64,000 nucleotides of DNA from Telopea speciosissima (Eukaryota > Streptophyta > Magnoliopsida > Proteales > Proteaceae): positions 71,046,984 through 71,110,983 of the forward strand of contig NC_057919.1 of assembly GCF_018873765.1 (NCBI RefSeq), given 5' to 3'. Each line of letters starts with the position of its first letter. The stretch's first letter is position 1. Both the position numbers and the translations under genes were made by a program. The notes beneath the pieces were generated by a model. That model searched no databases and had not been told where the DNA came from. It saw only the letters and a list, made by a program, of their open reading frames with translations. Shown in pieces: positions 1 through 27,996 of the stretch.

Positions 1-969
1 CTAGAAGAACCAAAAACTGTATAACGAAGAGAATTTGTTTTACTCATTTAGGAAGAAGGGGAAAAAAATCTTCACAATCGAAACTATACATTCTAGTATG
101 ACTTAAAAGATCGAAATCTACAGAAAGAATTCCACTTTTCTAGGAATGCAATGAGAAAGAATCCAATAAAGAAATTACTCACATTAAAATAAAAAGTCGC
201 ATCATTTTGTCTAAAACCACAAATTTCTTTCAATCTCCCAGTTAGTTTAATCAGAGTCCTCTACAAGGGTACCCATGAAAGAGGCGGATTTCCCAGATGC
301 TTACTTGAAGGTCTTCCAGGATTGAAACCAGGGGCACAATGTACTGAATCAGCCAAAAACTAGCACAAATTTGGATGAAATTACAGCCTTGTAATGCTAA
401 CAGGGGGAGGTGGGGGGCATCATTAAGAAATTAACTAGGAGATTCCCCAGATGTTTAAAGTCTTTCGGGTTCAAAAACCAAGCAGTACCATATCAGCCCC
501 AAATTTTCCAAAAACCAAATGGATTCATAGGCTATAGTTATAAAATTAATACTAACTTCGGGGCATCATTACCTAGTATCCTAAAGTATTTCATCTTTTA
601 AACAACTTTACCGAGTAATGAAAGGAAGCCTATTTCAGGGAGGGTTCCAATAGAAAAGCAGCAGCCACACAAATTCTTCATGAAATAATAAGAAAGGGAA
701 TTACTGGTGGATGTAGAGAGTATCTATATGATTTCCTACTGGATCCTATTGACAACCCCTGCAGCTCCCAATCAACATATAACTGAATAAAATCACAAGT
801 GATTTGAAACATACAAGTAATGGCCGGATACTTTCCTGCGTCTAGCCGTCTCTACCCATAGCACGAGCAACACTCCGAGGGGGGTGGGGTGGGTTGTCCA
901 CAGCAAATCTCTACGATAATTTAATGGAGAAAAATCGAAAACTTACTAGTAATTGTGAGCAGTCATCAA
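1..969. other. non-coding flank downstream of the GeBP-like gene
   Basis: AT-rich sequence with no recognisable gene or element. The part next to position 970 is expected to hold the 3' UTR of the minus-strand GeBP-like gene. A clear poly(A) signal could not be fixed. Confidence 0.5.
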
Positions 970-2271
970 CTACCCACCGATCGATCTCAGCTCCTCTAAC
1001 GCAGACTTAATCTGATCTTGCACTAGTTCTATCCGTTTCGAGTACACCTCCAATTCCAAAATCTGCTGCTTCCTCCACTTCTCATCAACCATCTCCCCGC
1101 CAAGGAAATTCAAGGAGGAATTTTTGGCCCCGAAGCTGAGGGGAAGGGGATTCAGAGCGAGACCACCATATCCCCCAACGCTACAAGGCCCGCCCATCGC
1201 GCAATAAACTAGCTCCTTAAACAGAGGCGAGAGGCAACTCCTTACCGTATCTTCGATAACATTCGGGATTGAATTGGATGAAGTAGTCTGACCGTGATAA
1301 TTCGGTAACTCATCCTCCGCTGCTCTCTTTCGAGACCGCCTCCGGGACCTCGACATCTTCTTGTCAGAATTATTAGCATCGACGCTGGAATTGTTGTTAT
1401 TGTGTAAATTCTCGTTACTGTTGGTGTTGATCGTGTTGTTGCTCGCAGGATTTGGATTCCCTTCTTCATCTTCCGATATAGCAGCAGCCTCTTCGACTCC
1501 TACTGCGACAGTACCGCCGGTACCGCTCCAAATCTTGCGACAGATCTCGAAGGTGGCCTGGTCGTGAGGACTCTTAAAGGAGAATTCTTTGCCGGAGCTG
1601 ATCCGACTGAGGACGTTACGGTATTTCTTTTTCAGCCTACGAAGCTTCTCGACGAGCTGGCTCTTGTTGAAATCGAGCTGCAATCGAGTTTTGATCTGGT
1701 CGTAGAAAGGGGCTGTGTCATGATGGTGAGAAGAATTGTGGGCTCCTCGCTGCATCGTATACTCGAGGAAGCCTTGCAACAGTCCGATCTCGTCTTCATC
1801 GGTCCACAGGCGTTGAAATAGACGGCGGGAGTCGTCCAAGGCGGGGGGTTTCTTTTCTTCAGCGGCGCCGGCTGCGGGGGCTGCCAGGGGGACATCGGAG
1901 ATCCGCTGACACTGGTGGTCGGGTGATGAGCCGGTGGCCGGTGGTGCCGTTTCGGCAGCAGAGACATTAGGGGCAGTGGTGGAAGGAGGGATCGCCGAGG
2001 AGGAGGAGGAGACAGAGATGGTGGTTGTGGTGGAAATGTTAGCGTTCACTTCGACGGCGTTAGAGGAAGAATCCTTGTTGGGGTTGTCTTCGGATATGGA
2101 AGACGTTGAAGGAGAAGCGGAGTTGATATCCTGGTCATCGTCTTCGGGAGGATGGGCCGTCAAGTCACCTTGTAACTCTTCTTCATCTTCATCCATGTCT
2201 CCATCTTCTTCGCTCCCTACATCGTCAATCTCTTCTCCCCCGATGGAACGTTCTTCTTCGTTGGGAGACAT
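970..2271 (-). CDS. GeBP/STOREKEEPER-like transcription factor (DUF573)
   Basis: An intronless 433-residue ORF. Residues about 1-75 are very acidic and serine-rich. Residues about 151-249 form the GeBP (DUF573) DNA-binding domain: it opens with LFQRLWTDEDEIGLLQGFLE, continues through a basic KLRRLKKKYRN segment, and closes with HDQATFEICRKIWSG. A basic SRSRRRSRKR stretch near residues 308-320 is a likely nuclear localisation signal. The C-terminus (about 400-433) is a leucine-rich amphipathic helix typical of the family and a probable dimerisation segment. GeBP proteins act in the nucleus, in leaf-cell fate and cytokinin responses in Arabidopsis; the exact role here is inference. Length and lack of introns fit the family. 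The start is the first ATG of the long frame, with a TATA box about 260 bp upstream. No defect is visible. Confidence 0.9.
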   Translation of the reverse strand: MSPNEEERSIGGEEIDDVGSEEDGDMDEDEEELQGDLTAHPPEDDDQDINSASPSTSSISEDNPNKDSSSNAVEVNANISTTTTISVSSSSSAIPPSTTAPNVSAAETAPPATGSSPDHQCQRISDVPLAAPAAGAAEEKKPPALDDSRRLFQRLWTDEDEIGLLQGFLEYTMQRGAHNSSHHHDTAPFYDQIKTRLQLDFNKSQLVEKLRRLKKKYRNVLSRISSGKEFSFKSPHDQATFEICRKIWSGTGGTVAVGVEEAAAISEDEEGNPNPASNNTINTNSNENLHNNNNSSVDANNSDKKMSRSRRRSRKRAAEDELPNYHGQTTSSNSIPNVIEDTVRSCLSPLFKELVYCAMGGPCSVGGYGGLALNPLPLSFGAKNSSLNFLGGEMVDEKWRKQQILELEVYSKRIELVQDQIKSALEELRSIGG

Positions 2272-2529
2272 TTCTCTCTGCTTTACAGGAAAGGTTTGGG
2301 AAGGGGCGCTTGTTGGTCTGTTCTTCTTTCGTCGTCTTTACAGCAAAATAGGCCTCGTTTAGGCCACCTCGAATCACAAATTCAGAATTGACAATACGAA
2401 CTAAAGAGGACGAGTGCGGAACCCCTCTCTCGATCGATTTGGGTTAAGGCTCGGACTCGTGGCTGTGGCTGAGCCTGAGCCGAAACATCAACAGCATGAG
2501 GGCACACGAGTTTTTTCTGTGTTCTCCCA

Positions 2530-2536
2530 TTTTATA
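2530..2536 (-). promoter_or_regulatory. TATA box of the GeBP-like gene
   Basis: Read on the minus strand, this is TATAAAA, about 260 bp upstream of the ATG at 2271. Just upstream of it (plus-strand 2537-2556) is a GAGA/TCTC run, a common plant core-promoter element. A transcription start near 2500 and a 5' UTR of about 230 nt are inferred from spacing. Confidence 0.55.
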
Positions 2537-2556
2537 CTCTCTCTCTCTCTCGCTCT

Positions 2557-4144
2557 TTTCCTTACATAAAATAACCTCTTTGTCCTTCAATATATGATAA
2601 CCATTTTGTTGCTATGCCGCTCTTCAGAAAACCCTCTTCCATCTCTTTTGGAGAAAAAAACCCTCAGCAATGCGCCCTAGTCTTACGAAGAATTGCAGTA
2701 TGGGCTGAGAGCTTGACATGTGAAAGATGCGACATCCAACGGTGCCAAGCTCGAGAAGAAAAAGAAAAAAAAAAAAAAAAACTGTCTTGCTTCGAGCTTG
2801 CAACGTTAGATGAAGCTTCTGTTAGATTTTTTCAACGACGATATGTGAGCTTGATTAATTATTGAGGTAGTCATAGATAACAATTAAAATACATGGACTA
2901 ATATGGCTTGTTACTAGTTATTCTTGAGTTGGACCAGATCAGCCCATTGTGAGAGTGGGTTAGGGTTTGGGAGTGATGAATCCTCACTTTTTTTCTTTTC
3001 TTTTTTTTCCACAAGAAAGGAAGCTCTAAGGGAGATTTGGAGACTATAGAAGATTACCATTGCGGCTGTGCAAGTTTGATCGTGGATTCGCAACTTTTCT
3101 TCATCAACATATGTAAATGTAAGGTCCACATCGGTTCTCTTCTCTTTATTTCGTTACTGTATGAAATTCGTTTAGGATTTCTCAAGAAAATTCTAACAGC
3201 TTCTTCCATGTGTGGAACTCTTAGAGGTCCACACTAGATGGGATTTTGGTCCCTCCCTTCTCATTTTTCTAATGTGCTTACATCTATCGATATTATTTGT
3301 AGGATGGTTCTTATTGTCACCAAACGGGTGATGAGAACTTGTAACCATTTTTTGATTGCTTTTGTCTAATTCTCAAAATAGTTTAAAACAAGAAAAAATT
3401 AGTGCAGTAAAAGCCCACGATAATATTTGTAATATTATCCAATACCCTCTACATTCCACCGATGGCCTTGGTCAAGAAATTTTCCTTCAGTGTAGATGAA
3501 GTAAAACCATCTTATTTAAATTATGAATAAAAAGGGGGTTCTTCAAAATTTTACAATTGATGTTTTATAAAACTGCTTGAACAATGAATAGTGCACCACT
3601 TGCGATCTTAGGCATCCAGAATCCTATTCACCAAATAATTTTTTTTCATTTAACATGTGGTTGGACTGTGACGTAACAAAATACATGAAGTTAGCATATC
3701 CATTAGGCACCAATTGGATTGGGGTGGGAAGGACAGGTAAGGTGTGTGGGTCTCATTTGCTGTTAGGATTTAGAACAAGAAGGATGATAAACTAAAGAAA
3801 GCTAAAAGGTTTTTATGCACGATCGTGTACATACATGGTTGAATATGCCCGTGTATTCAACTGTTGGATGAAAGTGAGAGGGAGATGTGTTATTATATTT
3901 TTGCCCCCCACCCCCAGTTCAATGATTGAAAAGCACGACCGTGTAAGTGCATTAAAACTGGATCCATAAAGAACTTTAAATTTAGCATTTTCCAATCCGT
4001 TGGCATTTTTTTGAATTAAAGATAACCAAAGAAGCATAACAAACCCCCCCCCCTGCTCTTCTCTCCATATGTGTTGCTTTCTCTCTCTTCTTCATCGATC
4101 CCTCTACTTTAGCACAAACAACTGAAGCTCATTACAAGGATTCA

Positions 4145-4147
<3 letters not shown>
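2557..4147. other. intergenic region without a recognised gene
   Basis: AT-rich non-coding DNA with short homopolymer runs. No ORF with family resemblance, tRNA or terminal repeats was seen. The first few hundred bases are upstream sequence of the GeBP-like gene. Confidence 0.5.

Positions 4148-4198
<51 letters not shown>
4148..4198. repeat. (CT)n microsatellite
   Basis: About 25 uninterrupted CT dinucleotides. The ORF reading through it is an artefact of the repeat. Confidence 0.97.
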
Positions 4199-4203
<5 letters not shown>

Positions 4204-4686
4204 AAGTATCAGCCGAATATAGCACTGCCAATAATCGGTAAGCTATATTCGGTTTCCTATCCTTCTCCTTCCATAACTGTTGGTTGACATCTCTAGATTT
4301 TCTGTAAACGTCGCAATCCAAACCTTCCTTCAAAACGTTATTTTATGTACAGTAGGGAATCGTGTATTCTTAGCAAGAGTAGCTATTGAGAATTGGTAGA
4401 GAATCCTCACTAGGGTTTCACCTCGTGTATATATAGTTGCTATCACATGTAAATATAAGTGCAGAGAATCAATAAAATTTCAGTAAAGACATTATAGTGT
4501 TGGCACCAAGAACCTACCGTCCGAAGGTTTTCAGGGGCACAGCTCCTAGGGACAGGAAACATATACAGGATTCTTCTGAGTTTGGTGGACTCTTTAACAA
4601 TTACAATGTCATTATCAACAATTACAACAATCATTATTAAACCATGAAATTAAAAGTTCAAAAAAAAAATTTGATGTACAGTTTTT
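4199..4686. other. non-coding stretch
   Basis: Nothing recognisable between the CT microsatellite and the protease exon relic. Confidence 0.5.
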
Positions 4687-4840
4687 TTAAACTGTAGCCC
4701 TTGTAATAGGAACACAAGTGTTACTGTCCCTATACTGTTGTGGATCAACACCACCAGATACAATCTCACCTCTGCCTTGGATATCGATTAAACCAGAAAG
4801 AGAAAACTGACCCAATAGACCGTGCTCCACTAAGTTGTAC
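4687..4840 (-). pseudogene. relic of aspartic protease exon 5
   Basis: Read on the minus strand, this matches exon 5 of the intact protease gene at 22042-22210. It begins after the same kind of acceptor (TTTAG then GTACAAC) and encodes YNLVEHGLL where the intact exon has YNMVEQGLV. It keeps the GGVDP and CVPIT-like segments. Internal short deletions remove part of the FSFW region, and a TAA replaces the final GYWQ. No neighbouring protease exons were found on either side, so it is a solitary decayed exon about 4.8 kb downstream of the last exon of the intact gene. The retained splice acceptor means it came from genomic DNA rather than from processed mRNA. It is probably the remnant of a tandem duplicate. 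Confidence 0.75.
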
Positions 4841-7642
4841 CTAAACTTATCAGTAGATGAAGGAAACAAAACTACAAAGTTTGAAACAAACTTGGTAAAG
4901 CATACCACCAGATGAGCACAACATTTGTCGAAGTTTTCCTGATACTGTGGTACAATTATCACATCAAATTCCAATGATGAAAAAGTGAGACCTACCTTAC
5001 AACCATTATGGCATTTACTCCAAACCGGCCCTTCGTGTTTAGATTAGTCCTTACTAATCCATCAGAGGGAGCAGGAAGAGGAAAGAAGTATGTCAAAACT
5101 CAAAACACACAAACAGATGCTCACCAAAGAAACTTAAGCTGCATTTTAAGCATCCCCTGATGTACAGAATTGTCTATAAACTAAGCTAAAAGACCGAATA
5201 ACCTTTTGAATTAAAATAGTACAAATTAGAATTTATGCGTCCTTTATCCCTGACACTGAAGTTGCTTAGTCACAAAACCACTTGAGCAAAATTGACAGTT
5301 TTTTGCAGGGAAAAGATAAAGATTCAGCAGAAGTCACCATGAATTCATTTAATAAAAGTTTGAAACTTATAGAGATGTAAAACTGAATCCGTCCACAAGT
5401 TCAAGAGAAAGCTACACACATGCACGTGCACACTCTGAAAGGTGATAAACTGAAAGAACATATTGACCCATAAAGATTCACTTGATCACATCAAGAAAAT
5501 CCCCTCCGGTGTCAGGTACTCTGTCCAAGCACTAACTGATGTCTTTGCATTAGGTTTTTTTTTTTTTTCTTGGTAAATATTTCATTGCATTAGTTGCTGC
5601 CCAGCATTGTGACTTTTCCTCTTTATCTAAACCGATGTCATTGCATTAGTTGCTGCCCAGCAGTGTGAATTCCTCTTTATCTAAGCCTCGTAATCACTTA
5701 AGTTTTTCCAACTAAAAAGATCTAGACTCATCTTCTAGGTGGCAACACTCACCCATTGGCTTCTAAAATGCAAAGGTTTGTTAAAGAATCTTCTGCTGCA
5801 TGTATGATAGCAATAGTGATTCTTCTGGATACGATGTAATGTAAAGCTAGGTATCACTACACTAACCGCAGACAAGATCACATAAATATCCCTAAACAGG
5901 TATTGATTTCAGACTTTTACACCATATCAGAATATGAACTCTGAGGAAACTACCAGTAAGTTATATCAACCCTTGGGACTTGTTACAATGCTCAACTCTT
6001 GTGGTAAATAACTTCAGCCCCAAACACTAACAAACAGCAACAGTAAGTACAGCCAGAGGCCTGTAACAGAGTCAAACACTCAGAAAATCCCTATAACCCA
6101 AATTAATAGCAACAGCCACCTGATGGGCCTCAAACTCTTATCAAGTTTAGGTCCCAATACGGTAGTTTAGCCCTCCAAATCTCAGCTGATTCTAATGGCC
6201 TGATGTAGATATATACAACCAAACCAACCAATAGATCTCCACCAAATCAGTGCCGAAGAGTGTTTTGTGATTGGATTCAAGCCTCCCACTATCAGCAATT
6301 AAGGAACGATGGGTGCTCAAAACAGAGGGATCGGTGTTGCAGCAGAATTGCTTGGTGAACAAGACATCCGCAGATTCATAGGGAGATTTCTCCTATCTTC
6401 CAAAACAGACCCCAGATTAGGCGAGTGCTGCTTCTGATGGTGTGATTAGATGCTCCAAATATCTCCCCAAGATAATGGTTAGTTGCTGAGATAATGGTCA
6501 CTCGAAGTGACAGCAGAAATCTGAGGGAAAACTTAACCGCAGGATCTGAAACTCTTCTCTGATCAACAACCGATGTGGGCAGCAACTGAGGAGATCAATA
6601 TGGATTCCAGAAACCAAATCAGCAACTTGAGAAGGTGGCTCGACTGGCTTCATCTGGGCAGAATAGTAGTGCTCAGATCTGGAAATCGATAGCAAGAGAA
6701 TGGAAGAGGAGAAGGGTATAGATAGAAGGATAGGGTGGATCGAGCCTCTTACTCTCTCCTAGGCATGAGGCATCTCACCTACTCAAAAGGCCTCTTAGCT
6801 CATTGCATCTCACAGCATTGTATGGCGCAAGCAAATTATTCAATTAACTTCGTAGAATCGTGGGGGAGGACCTAAGGTCCATTACATTATATAGGACAAA
6901 CTTGCCTAAAATAAAAAATTCCAGCAATGGAGATTAATAACTTATTCCCCAAGTAATTACATAGTTGCAACATAAAACTAATATAAAAGGAAACAATAAG
7001 CTGAAACTAAAAAGGATTGGTGTGTGGTTTGTGTGAATACATTTTCATCAAAAAAAATAAGCTGAAACTAAAAAGGAAAAAACTTGACTAAATAACTTAA
7101 AAACTTGTAGCCCAAGTCATCAAAAATAGAAACTATACTGAGTTCCTTATTAAGCCTCCACGCAAACTGCCTTGGGCCCCACAGGATCTCCTAGAAGCAC
7201 TCCCCACACAAGGCAAATATGGGCTGTGACACTGTTCGTGTGAACAGTGTTTTAGTCTTCAATCAATCCCCACCAGCTTTCTTGAGCCCACTCGAGATCT
7301 GAAAATATTCCTTCAGCTGCTGGCTCGATGTGGCAGAGTATGGACCAAGATATGAAAGAATTCGAATGGGAATTAATGGCAGAATTCAACCCAAGTGACG
7401 AGCCAAATATTGACCTACTTGATAGAATAATCAATGGACTTGGAATACATCACCATGCATAAGTGTCGCAACATATCGGCAATTTTCCCTCCTAGTTGAC
7501 ATTTGTCAATTTCTCAACCTCGAATGCAGTTTCAGTTCAAACAAAAGTAGCAACCAAGGGTTATGATACTGGGAGGTTTACATACCCTAAGTAAACTTAC
7601 ATCCCGAGGTTGCAACTTTGGCCAACAATTGAAGCTTCTGAT
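4841..7642. other. non-coding region
   Basis: No gene recognised on either strand. It holds the 56-bp tandem duplication listed separately and several weak minus-strand ORFs without family resemblance. The segment around 6270-6900 has composition reminiscent of an LTR or leader, but no matching second copy was found. Confidence 0.45.
5583..5686. repeat. 56-bp tandem duplication
   Basis: Two adjacent, slightly diverged copies (5583-5638 and 5639-5686), each starting cattgcattagttgctgccc and ending near ctctttatctaa. Confidence 0.85.
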
Positions 7643-7655
7643 ATATCACACCCAG

Positions 7656-7825
7656 AAAAAGGGGCGTACCCAGTGCATGAGGTTCCCGCCACTGCGGGGT
7701 CTGGGGAGGGTCATAATGTACGCAGCCTTACCCCTACTTTGCAGAGAGGTTATTTCCAGAGACTCGAACCTGTGACCACTTGGTCACAATGGAGCAACCT
7801 AACTGTTGCACTAAGGTCCACCCTC
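7656..7825 (-). mobile_element. Au-type SINE
   Basis: Read on the minus strand, the element starts GAGGGTGGACCTTAGTGCAA. It carries a tRNA-like Pol III promoter (TTGCTCCATTGTGACCAAG, then B-box GGTTCGAGTC) and the core GGGTAAGGCTGCGTAC...CCCTCCCCAGACCCCGC typical of the plant Au SINE family. It ends with a short T run. A perfect 13-bp target-site duplication, atatcacacccag, flanks it at 7643-7655 and 7826-7838. It is full-length in appearance. It lies downstream of the protease gene and is not part of any coding exon. Confidence 0.92.
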
Positions 7826-7838
7826 ATATCACACCCAG

Positions 7839-9621
7839 CAAGCAATGGCAAATTAACAAATTGAAATACAAGGAAAAAAGAAGAAGCAATTTCAATGTTT
7901 TCTGTCAATGAGGCCTAACCAACTGACATAGAGTATCTTTGCAGACAGAGAAAGCGAAACACACACACATACATGCACATTCAATCAGTGTCACAAACTG
8001 CACAGCAGGGTTGCATGGTTTCAAATTTTCCTAGCATACCAGTTTGCTGATTTCTCTCTCTTAATTTTAATTTGGTGACTGCTTGGTGTTCCCTTATAAC
8101 TTGTGAAGCCTTGCCAGCAATATACTTGTAAAAAGCCATTTTAGCTTCAGCAAGGAGTGGGGGGGGGGGGGTAAAAAAGAGGCCGTTAAAATTAATACAC
8201 CAAAAGTCATTGTTGCATGCCTTTCCTCTGCCAGACATCAAACCTGGATCCTCTAGAATGTGCATTCTAGGGATAGGATAGTCTCACATGCCATATCCAA
8301 TGGGAGGGGGGGAAAGGCATCATATAGATGTTCTGGGCAATTCCTCTTTTGGATCTCATGGACCAAAATACTCTCTGACTATTTTCCTCACTTTACGTCC
8401 AGGGTTATCCTTAGAATGCACATTCCAGATCATCCACTGTAATAACACTTTAGAGAGTTGTCATTTGTGTCAATGATAAACCTTAGGCAGCTGAGCTGCC
8501 ATCCTGCAAGAATGCAATGTTGGAAGGCATAATTCATGTTATGTATTTGTTCCATTAGCCCTGAACCTACCAGGTAATTATAGTCAGACAAATAAGAGTT
8601 GCCAGGTCCACAGTTCAACTCAAATACATTATTTTTCTTTTCCTTTTTTTTTCTTGAGACTCAGTTCTTGTTTGATTTGTAGTTTGTGATTCCTTGGCTG
8701 ACTTGTGAATTCATGAATCAAGTTTCAGTATCTGTGCAACATTAAGTTTCGTTGCCTATCAGGCGAGTTCCATGATGTTTTGGCTATCCTATGTACTTTA
8801 TCTTTGAACACACAAATTTAATTTGCGTGATTCATTAATTCTATGCATGAAAAAGTAGATGATGTATCCTTGATTTTCGACTAAATAGTTTGAAGCTTCA
8901 TCCAATCCATTTTGTGAATAACATTTCTGTGAATTGAGAAACAGTATATATGTATCGGACAAAGATCATCCTGGTCTGTAACAGCAAATATGATCTATGT
9001 GACAATACAAATGCTTAAGCTCCTCATTGACTCATTGTCCTTTGAGAAAACCTATTTTAAAGTTCTCCAATTAAACTTAAAGCCTTTGAGCACATAACTT
9101 TCCAGACAATCGACTCTACTGCCCTCAACTGTCAAAACTTCTTTCGTGCAAACGTTTTGTAACATAGGATGTGTGCACCATGAAAGTTTTCTAACAATCA
9201 AGCTGAAAGACTTGCACCAAGAGGCACCTTGTAACAAATACCAGATACAGTGCACTGACTTATCCAAGTGGCTGCACAAGTATCACCATCTACAAATTCC
9301 AGTAGCAACGGCAAGATATGGACTCGGTAAAACTGAGAAACTGTCCATGCAATATTGGAGGCCGGAGGCCAGAGTGGAGGCTCTCCCGCTATGGTTTATG
9401 GGTACCAACATATCAAAAAACTTTTTTTTCCCCTAATACTAACAACACATCAAAACTCATACTAATACTAATTACTTTGTTTACACAAAACAGCAAGGAC
9501 CATGTCATTTACATAATATAAGCATCATCAATATATGGGCAATCATAAAAAATATAATCACTTCTATCATTCATCAACAACATAAAACCCCCTAACTTAC
9601 ATGCTAAAAGCACCGATATAG
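7839..9621. other. downstream flank of the aspartic protease gene
   Basis: Non-coding apart from the small inverted-repeat element at 8246-8435. The part adjoining 9621 should contain the protease 3' UTR (minus strand). A run of G residues lies near 8158-8171. No other gene is recognised. Confidence 0.45.
8246..8435. mobile_element. MITE-like element with 30-bp terminal inverted repeats
   Basis: The first 30 bases (8246-8275) are the reverse complement of the last 30 (8406-8435) with about four mismatches. Each arm contains the small palindrome-like core AGAATGtgCATTCT or its close variant. There is no coding capacity. A target-site duplication is not clear, so the superfamily is unassigned. 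Confidence 0.6.
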
Positions 9622-25549
<15,928 letters not shown>

Positions 25550-25800
25550 GGCCAGCCCAAGCCCGCCCAAACCCGCCATGAGCCCGGATAGGGCTGGGCT
25601 GGAGCTAGGGATAAGCGAGGGTCGGGCTAAGTTTGATATTTGCATGGCCCTGGCAGGGCCGGGCCAGGGTTGAGGCCTTGACCCTGGCAGGGCCAACCCG
25701 ACCCTGTATTATATAATATATATTTATATATAATATAGGGAATGTGCTTTGGTGCAATAGTCAACGTAGCTTTATTGTGACCAAGTGGCCTTTGATTCGA
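25550..25800. repeat. GC-rich repeat plus truncated SINE promoter fragment
   Basis: 25550-25705 is rich in GGCCGGGC/GCCCGGCC-type words, with inverted pieces, followed by an AT run. At about 25745-25800 (plus) the sequence ggtgcaatagtcaacgtagc and the following ttgtgaccaagtggcc...gattcgaa resemble the tRNA-like 5' part of the Au SINE at 7656-7825. The SINE core is absent, so this is a truncated, diverged relic. Confidence 0.5.
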
Positions 25801-26747
25801 AATTTTCATTTTTTAATAGCCTAGGCTTTGTTAAGTGGGTTGTGACTGGGTTTGGTATGTCCATGCGCAAATGATTTTTGTAACAATTTTTGAAGAAAGG
25901 GCCCAAAGCCCAAATGTAGTTTAAGTGGTGGATGAAGAGATGCCCTATTCACTCATCTTCCGCCCCAATTTGAAACCCTCTTTATCCTTGTCGTTTCTTT
26001 TCTTTTGAAGTTGGAATCTATTGCATGTTTTGAATTATCTAAATCAAAAACGGATTCCGAATTTTCAAATTGTCCAAATGTAATTCAATTCTTTCGCTTC
26101 TCTTCTATCTTTAAACTTGTCGTGTTCATTGGTTTTTAATGGATGAATTACATAATGTATTGCTGAATAATTGTTTTTTTGTCTCAGGTTTGAGCTAATT
26201 TTCCTTTAATGAACTATGTAAACTTTGCGTCTGATCTATTGTCAAATTCGCGGGGTAGGGATGATGTGTAGGGTGGAGGCGCTGATGGGGCTGGGCTAGA
26301 TGTCGCACATGTGGTTAGGGCAGGGTGTTGATGGGGGTGTGGTTGTATGTCGCACATGGGGCAAGGGCAGGGTGCTGGTGTGATAACTGGTTTTAGTGGT
26401 TGGTGCGAGGAAGGGCAAGGGTTTGCTTTTCTAATATTAATAACAAATGTCCATTTTACCCCTTGATTTTATGACTAATGAGCACATGCTCATTAAAGTT
26501 TCGGAAGAAAAAAAAATGACTAAAAAGGATTTTTAGTCAAAACCCATAATAAAGTCTCAACTCTATTCTGATTTTTCTATTATTTTGTTGTTTTGTAAAT
26601 AGAAATAGGATCCATAAATTGTACCAAACACTTGTAAAAACGTTTATGTGCTAGAAAATGAAAATGAACAATGATACCAAAAAGACCCTAACATGTATTT
26701 CCTCACATTGCCATTGTCATCAAATTTGGCATTAGTAAGTTTACTCA
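25801..26747. other. non-coding region
   Basis: AT-rich. A short GC-richer stretch near 26255-26380 contains two imperfect repeats around tgtcgcacatg. No gene was recognised. Confidence 0.5.
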
Positions 26748-27086
26748 TCAAGGTACCCTTTCAGCCTTTTTCGAAACTTCAAATTTGGCTTTTACAGTCA
26801 CCATATAGTATTTGGCCTTGTCTTTCATATCTACACTACTACGAAAAACTCCACGAACAAACCGCTTCATAACCAACAACCATTTTCTGTTTGCATTATC
26901 CCATTTCTCCATTCTGACCTTATCTTTTGATGTGATCATATCAGTAAGAGCATTAGGTTTTGACTCCTTAAGGGCCAAATCTAAGTCAAGTAACCCTAAA
27001 CCCACTTTTAGGCCTTCAATCAATTTATTATATTTATCTTCAGTGAGAGTAGGAATGGGGGAGATAATATTCTCAAAAATAAACAT
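26748..27086 (-). pseudogene. copia-type gag fragment
   Basis: A 112-residue ORF with the signature of Tnt1-like gag N-terminal regions: LLDLDLALKESKPN, then MEKWDNANRKWLLVMKR, then AKYYMVTVKAKF. No LTR, zinc knuckle or pol was found next to it. It is an isolated relic. Confidence 0.65.
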
Positions 27087-27389
27087 CCTGGAGGGTCAAT
27101 AATCAAGCTATAAATCATGAACTTCCAGACTAGTAAATGACATATTAGTATAACTAGCAAAATAAATCAAATAAGAGTTGCAACATAACTACATTTTTAT
27201 CCGTTGAGCTAAGAATGCATTGGTCCTCTTATTAATCCACATTTACCGTGAAAATAACAACTTTCAAAAATTCCATCATCTTAGGGTAGAAGGAACCTAT
27301 AGTTTATTATCCGTTACAATATGTGTTTCTTTAACTTATATGACATCACCTTTGGACAAATGCCACAAAACTTTGCTGCAAAGACAAAA

Positions 27390-27760
27390 TCATAAAAGAA
27401 TAGGATGTGCCACTTTGGTAGATTCACCTAACCCTTTCATGATTTCTTGTAAAACATGAGCCCGCTTGATAACCTTACGAGAAACAATTTCTGGTGTTTT
27501 TCCGTTATGAGAAACGAAAAAACACCTAAAAATCGCTTGATAATGAAGGCACCGTTTGACAACGTTTTGTTTCTGTTGTTTATGTGTCAATAATGTTCCC
27601 AGCACACAAATGGCATAGAAAAACCGTTTGATAAACCCGTTTTGTTTCAAGTGTTTTTTATAACAAAAATCAAAATTTTTAACAATTTATGCCCAAAAAA
27701 ACGTTTTTGACATAACAATTATTTGTTGTTATTACCATTTTGTAACCCAATGTCAAAAAC
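27390..27760. repeat. diverged repeat with TTTGATAA/TTTGACAA motifs
   Basis: Several phrases such as cgcttgataa, caccgtttgacaacgttttg and gtttatgtgtc recur in inverted orientation at about 52200-52790. It is probably a pair of relics of one non-autonomous transposon family. The ends are not defined. Confidence 0.45.
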
Positions 27761-27780
27761 TGTTACCCGACAAAATCACA

Positions 27781-27961
27781 CAAGGCATCTCTCTCGCTCA
27801 TCTCTAGCTCAAACAAAGGGAAAGGAGGTAAAGGGAAAACCCTATTTGCAGACGATCTGAAGGGAGGCGGTGAGTTTTCTGCACCAACCTGCAACTCTCA
27901 AGGTACGCTCATCTCTCTCTCTCTCGCTATCTCTCACTCTCTGTTTCTACACCAACTTGCA

Positions 27962-27996
<35 letters not shown>

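Noticed and set aside
410..601. Plus-strand ORF of 63 codons near the window start
   Set aside because: No family resemblance, no promoter or splice context; expected by chance.
1934..2362. 142-codon plus-strand ORF with long Ser and Glu runs
   Set aside because: It is the complement of the acidic, serine-rich N-terminus of the GeBP-like gene.
6270..6900. Possible solo LTR on the minus strand
   Set aside because: No paired copy, primer site or target duplication could be found.
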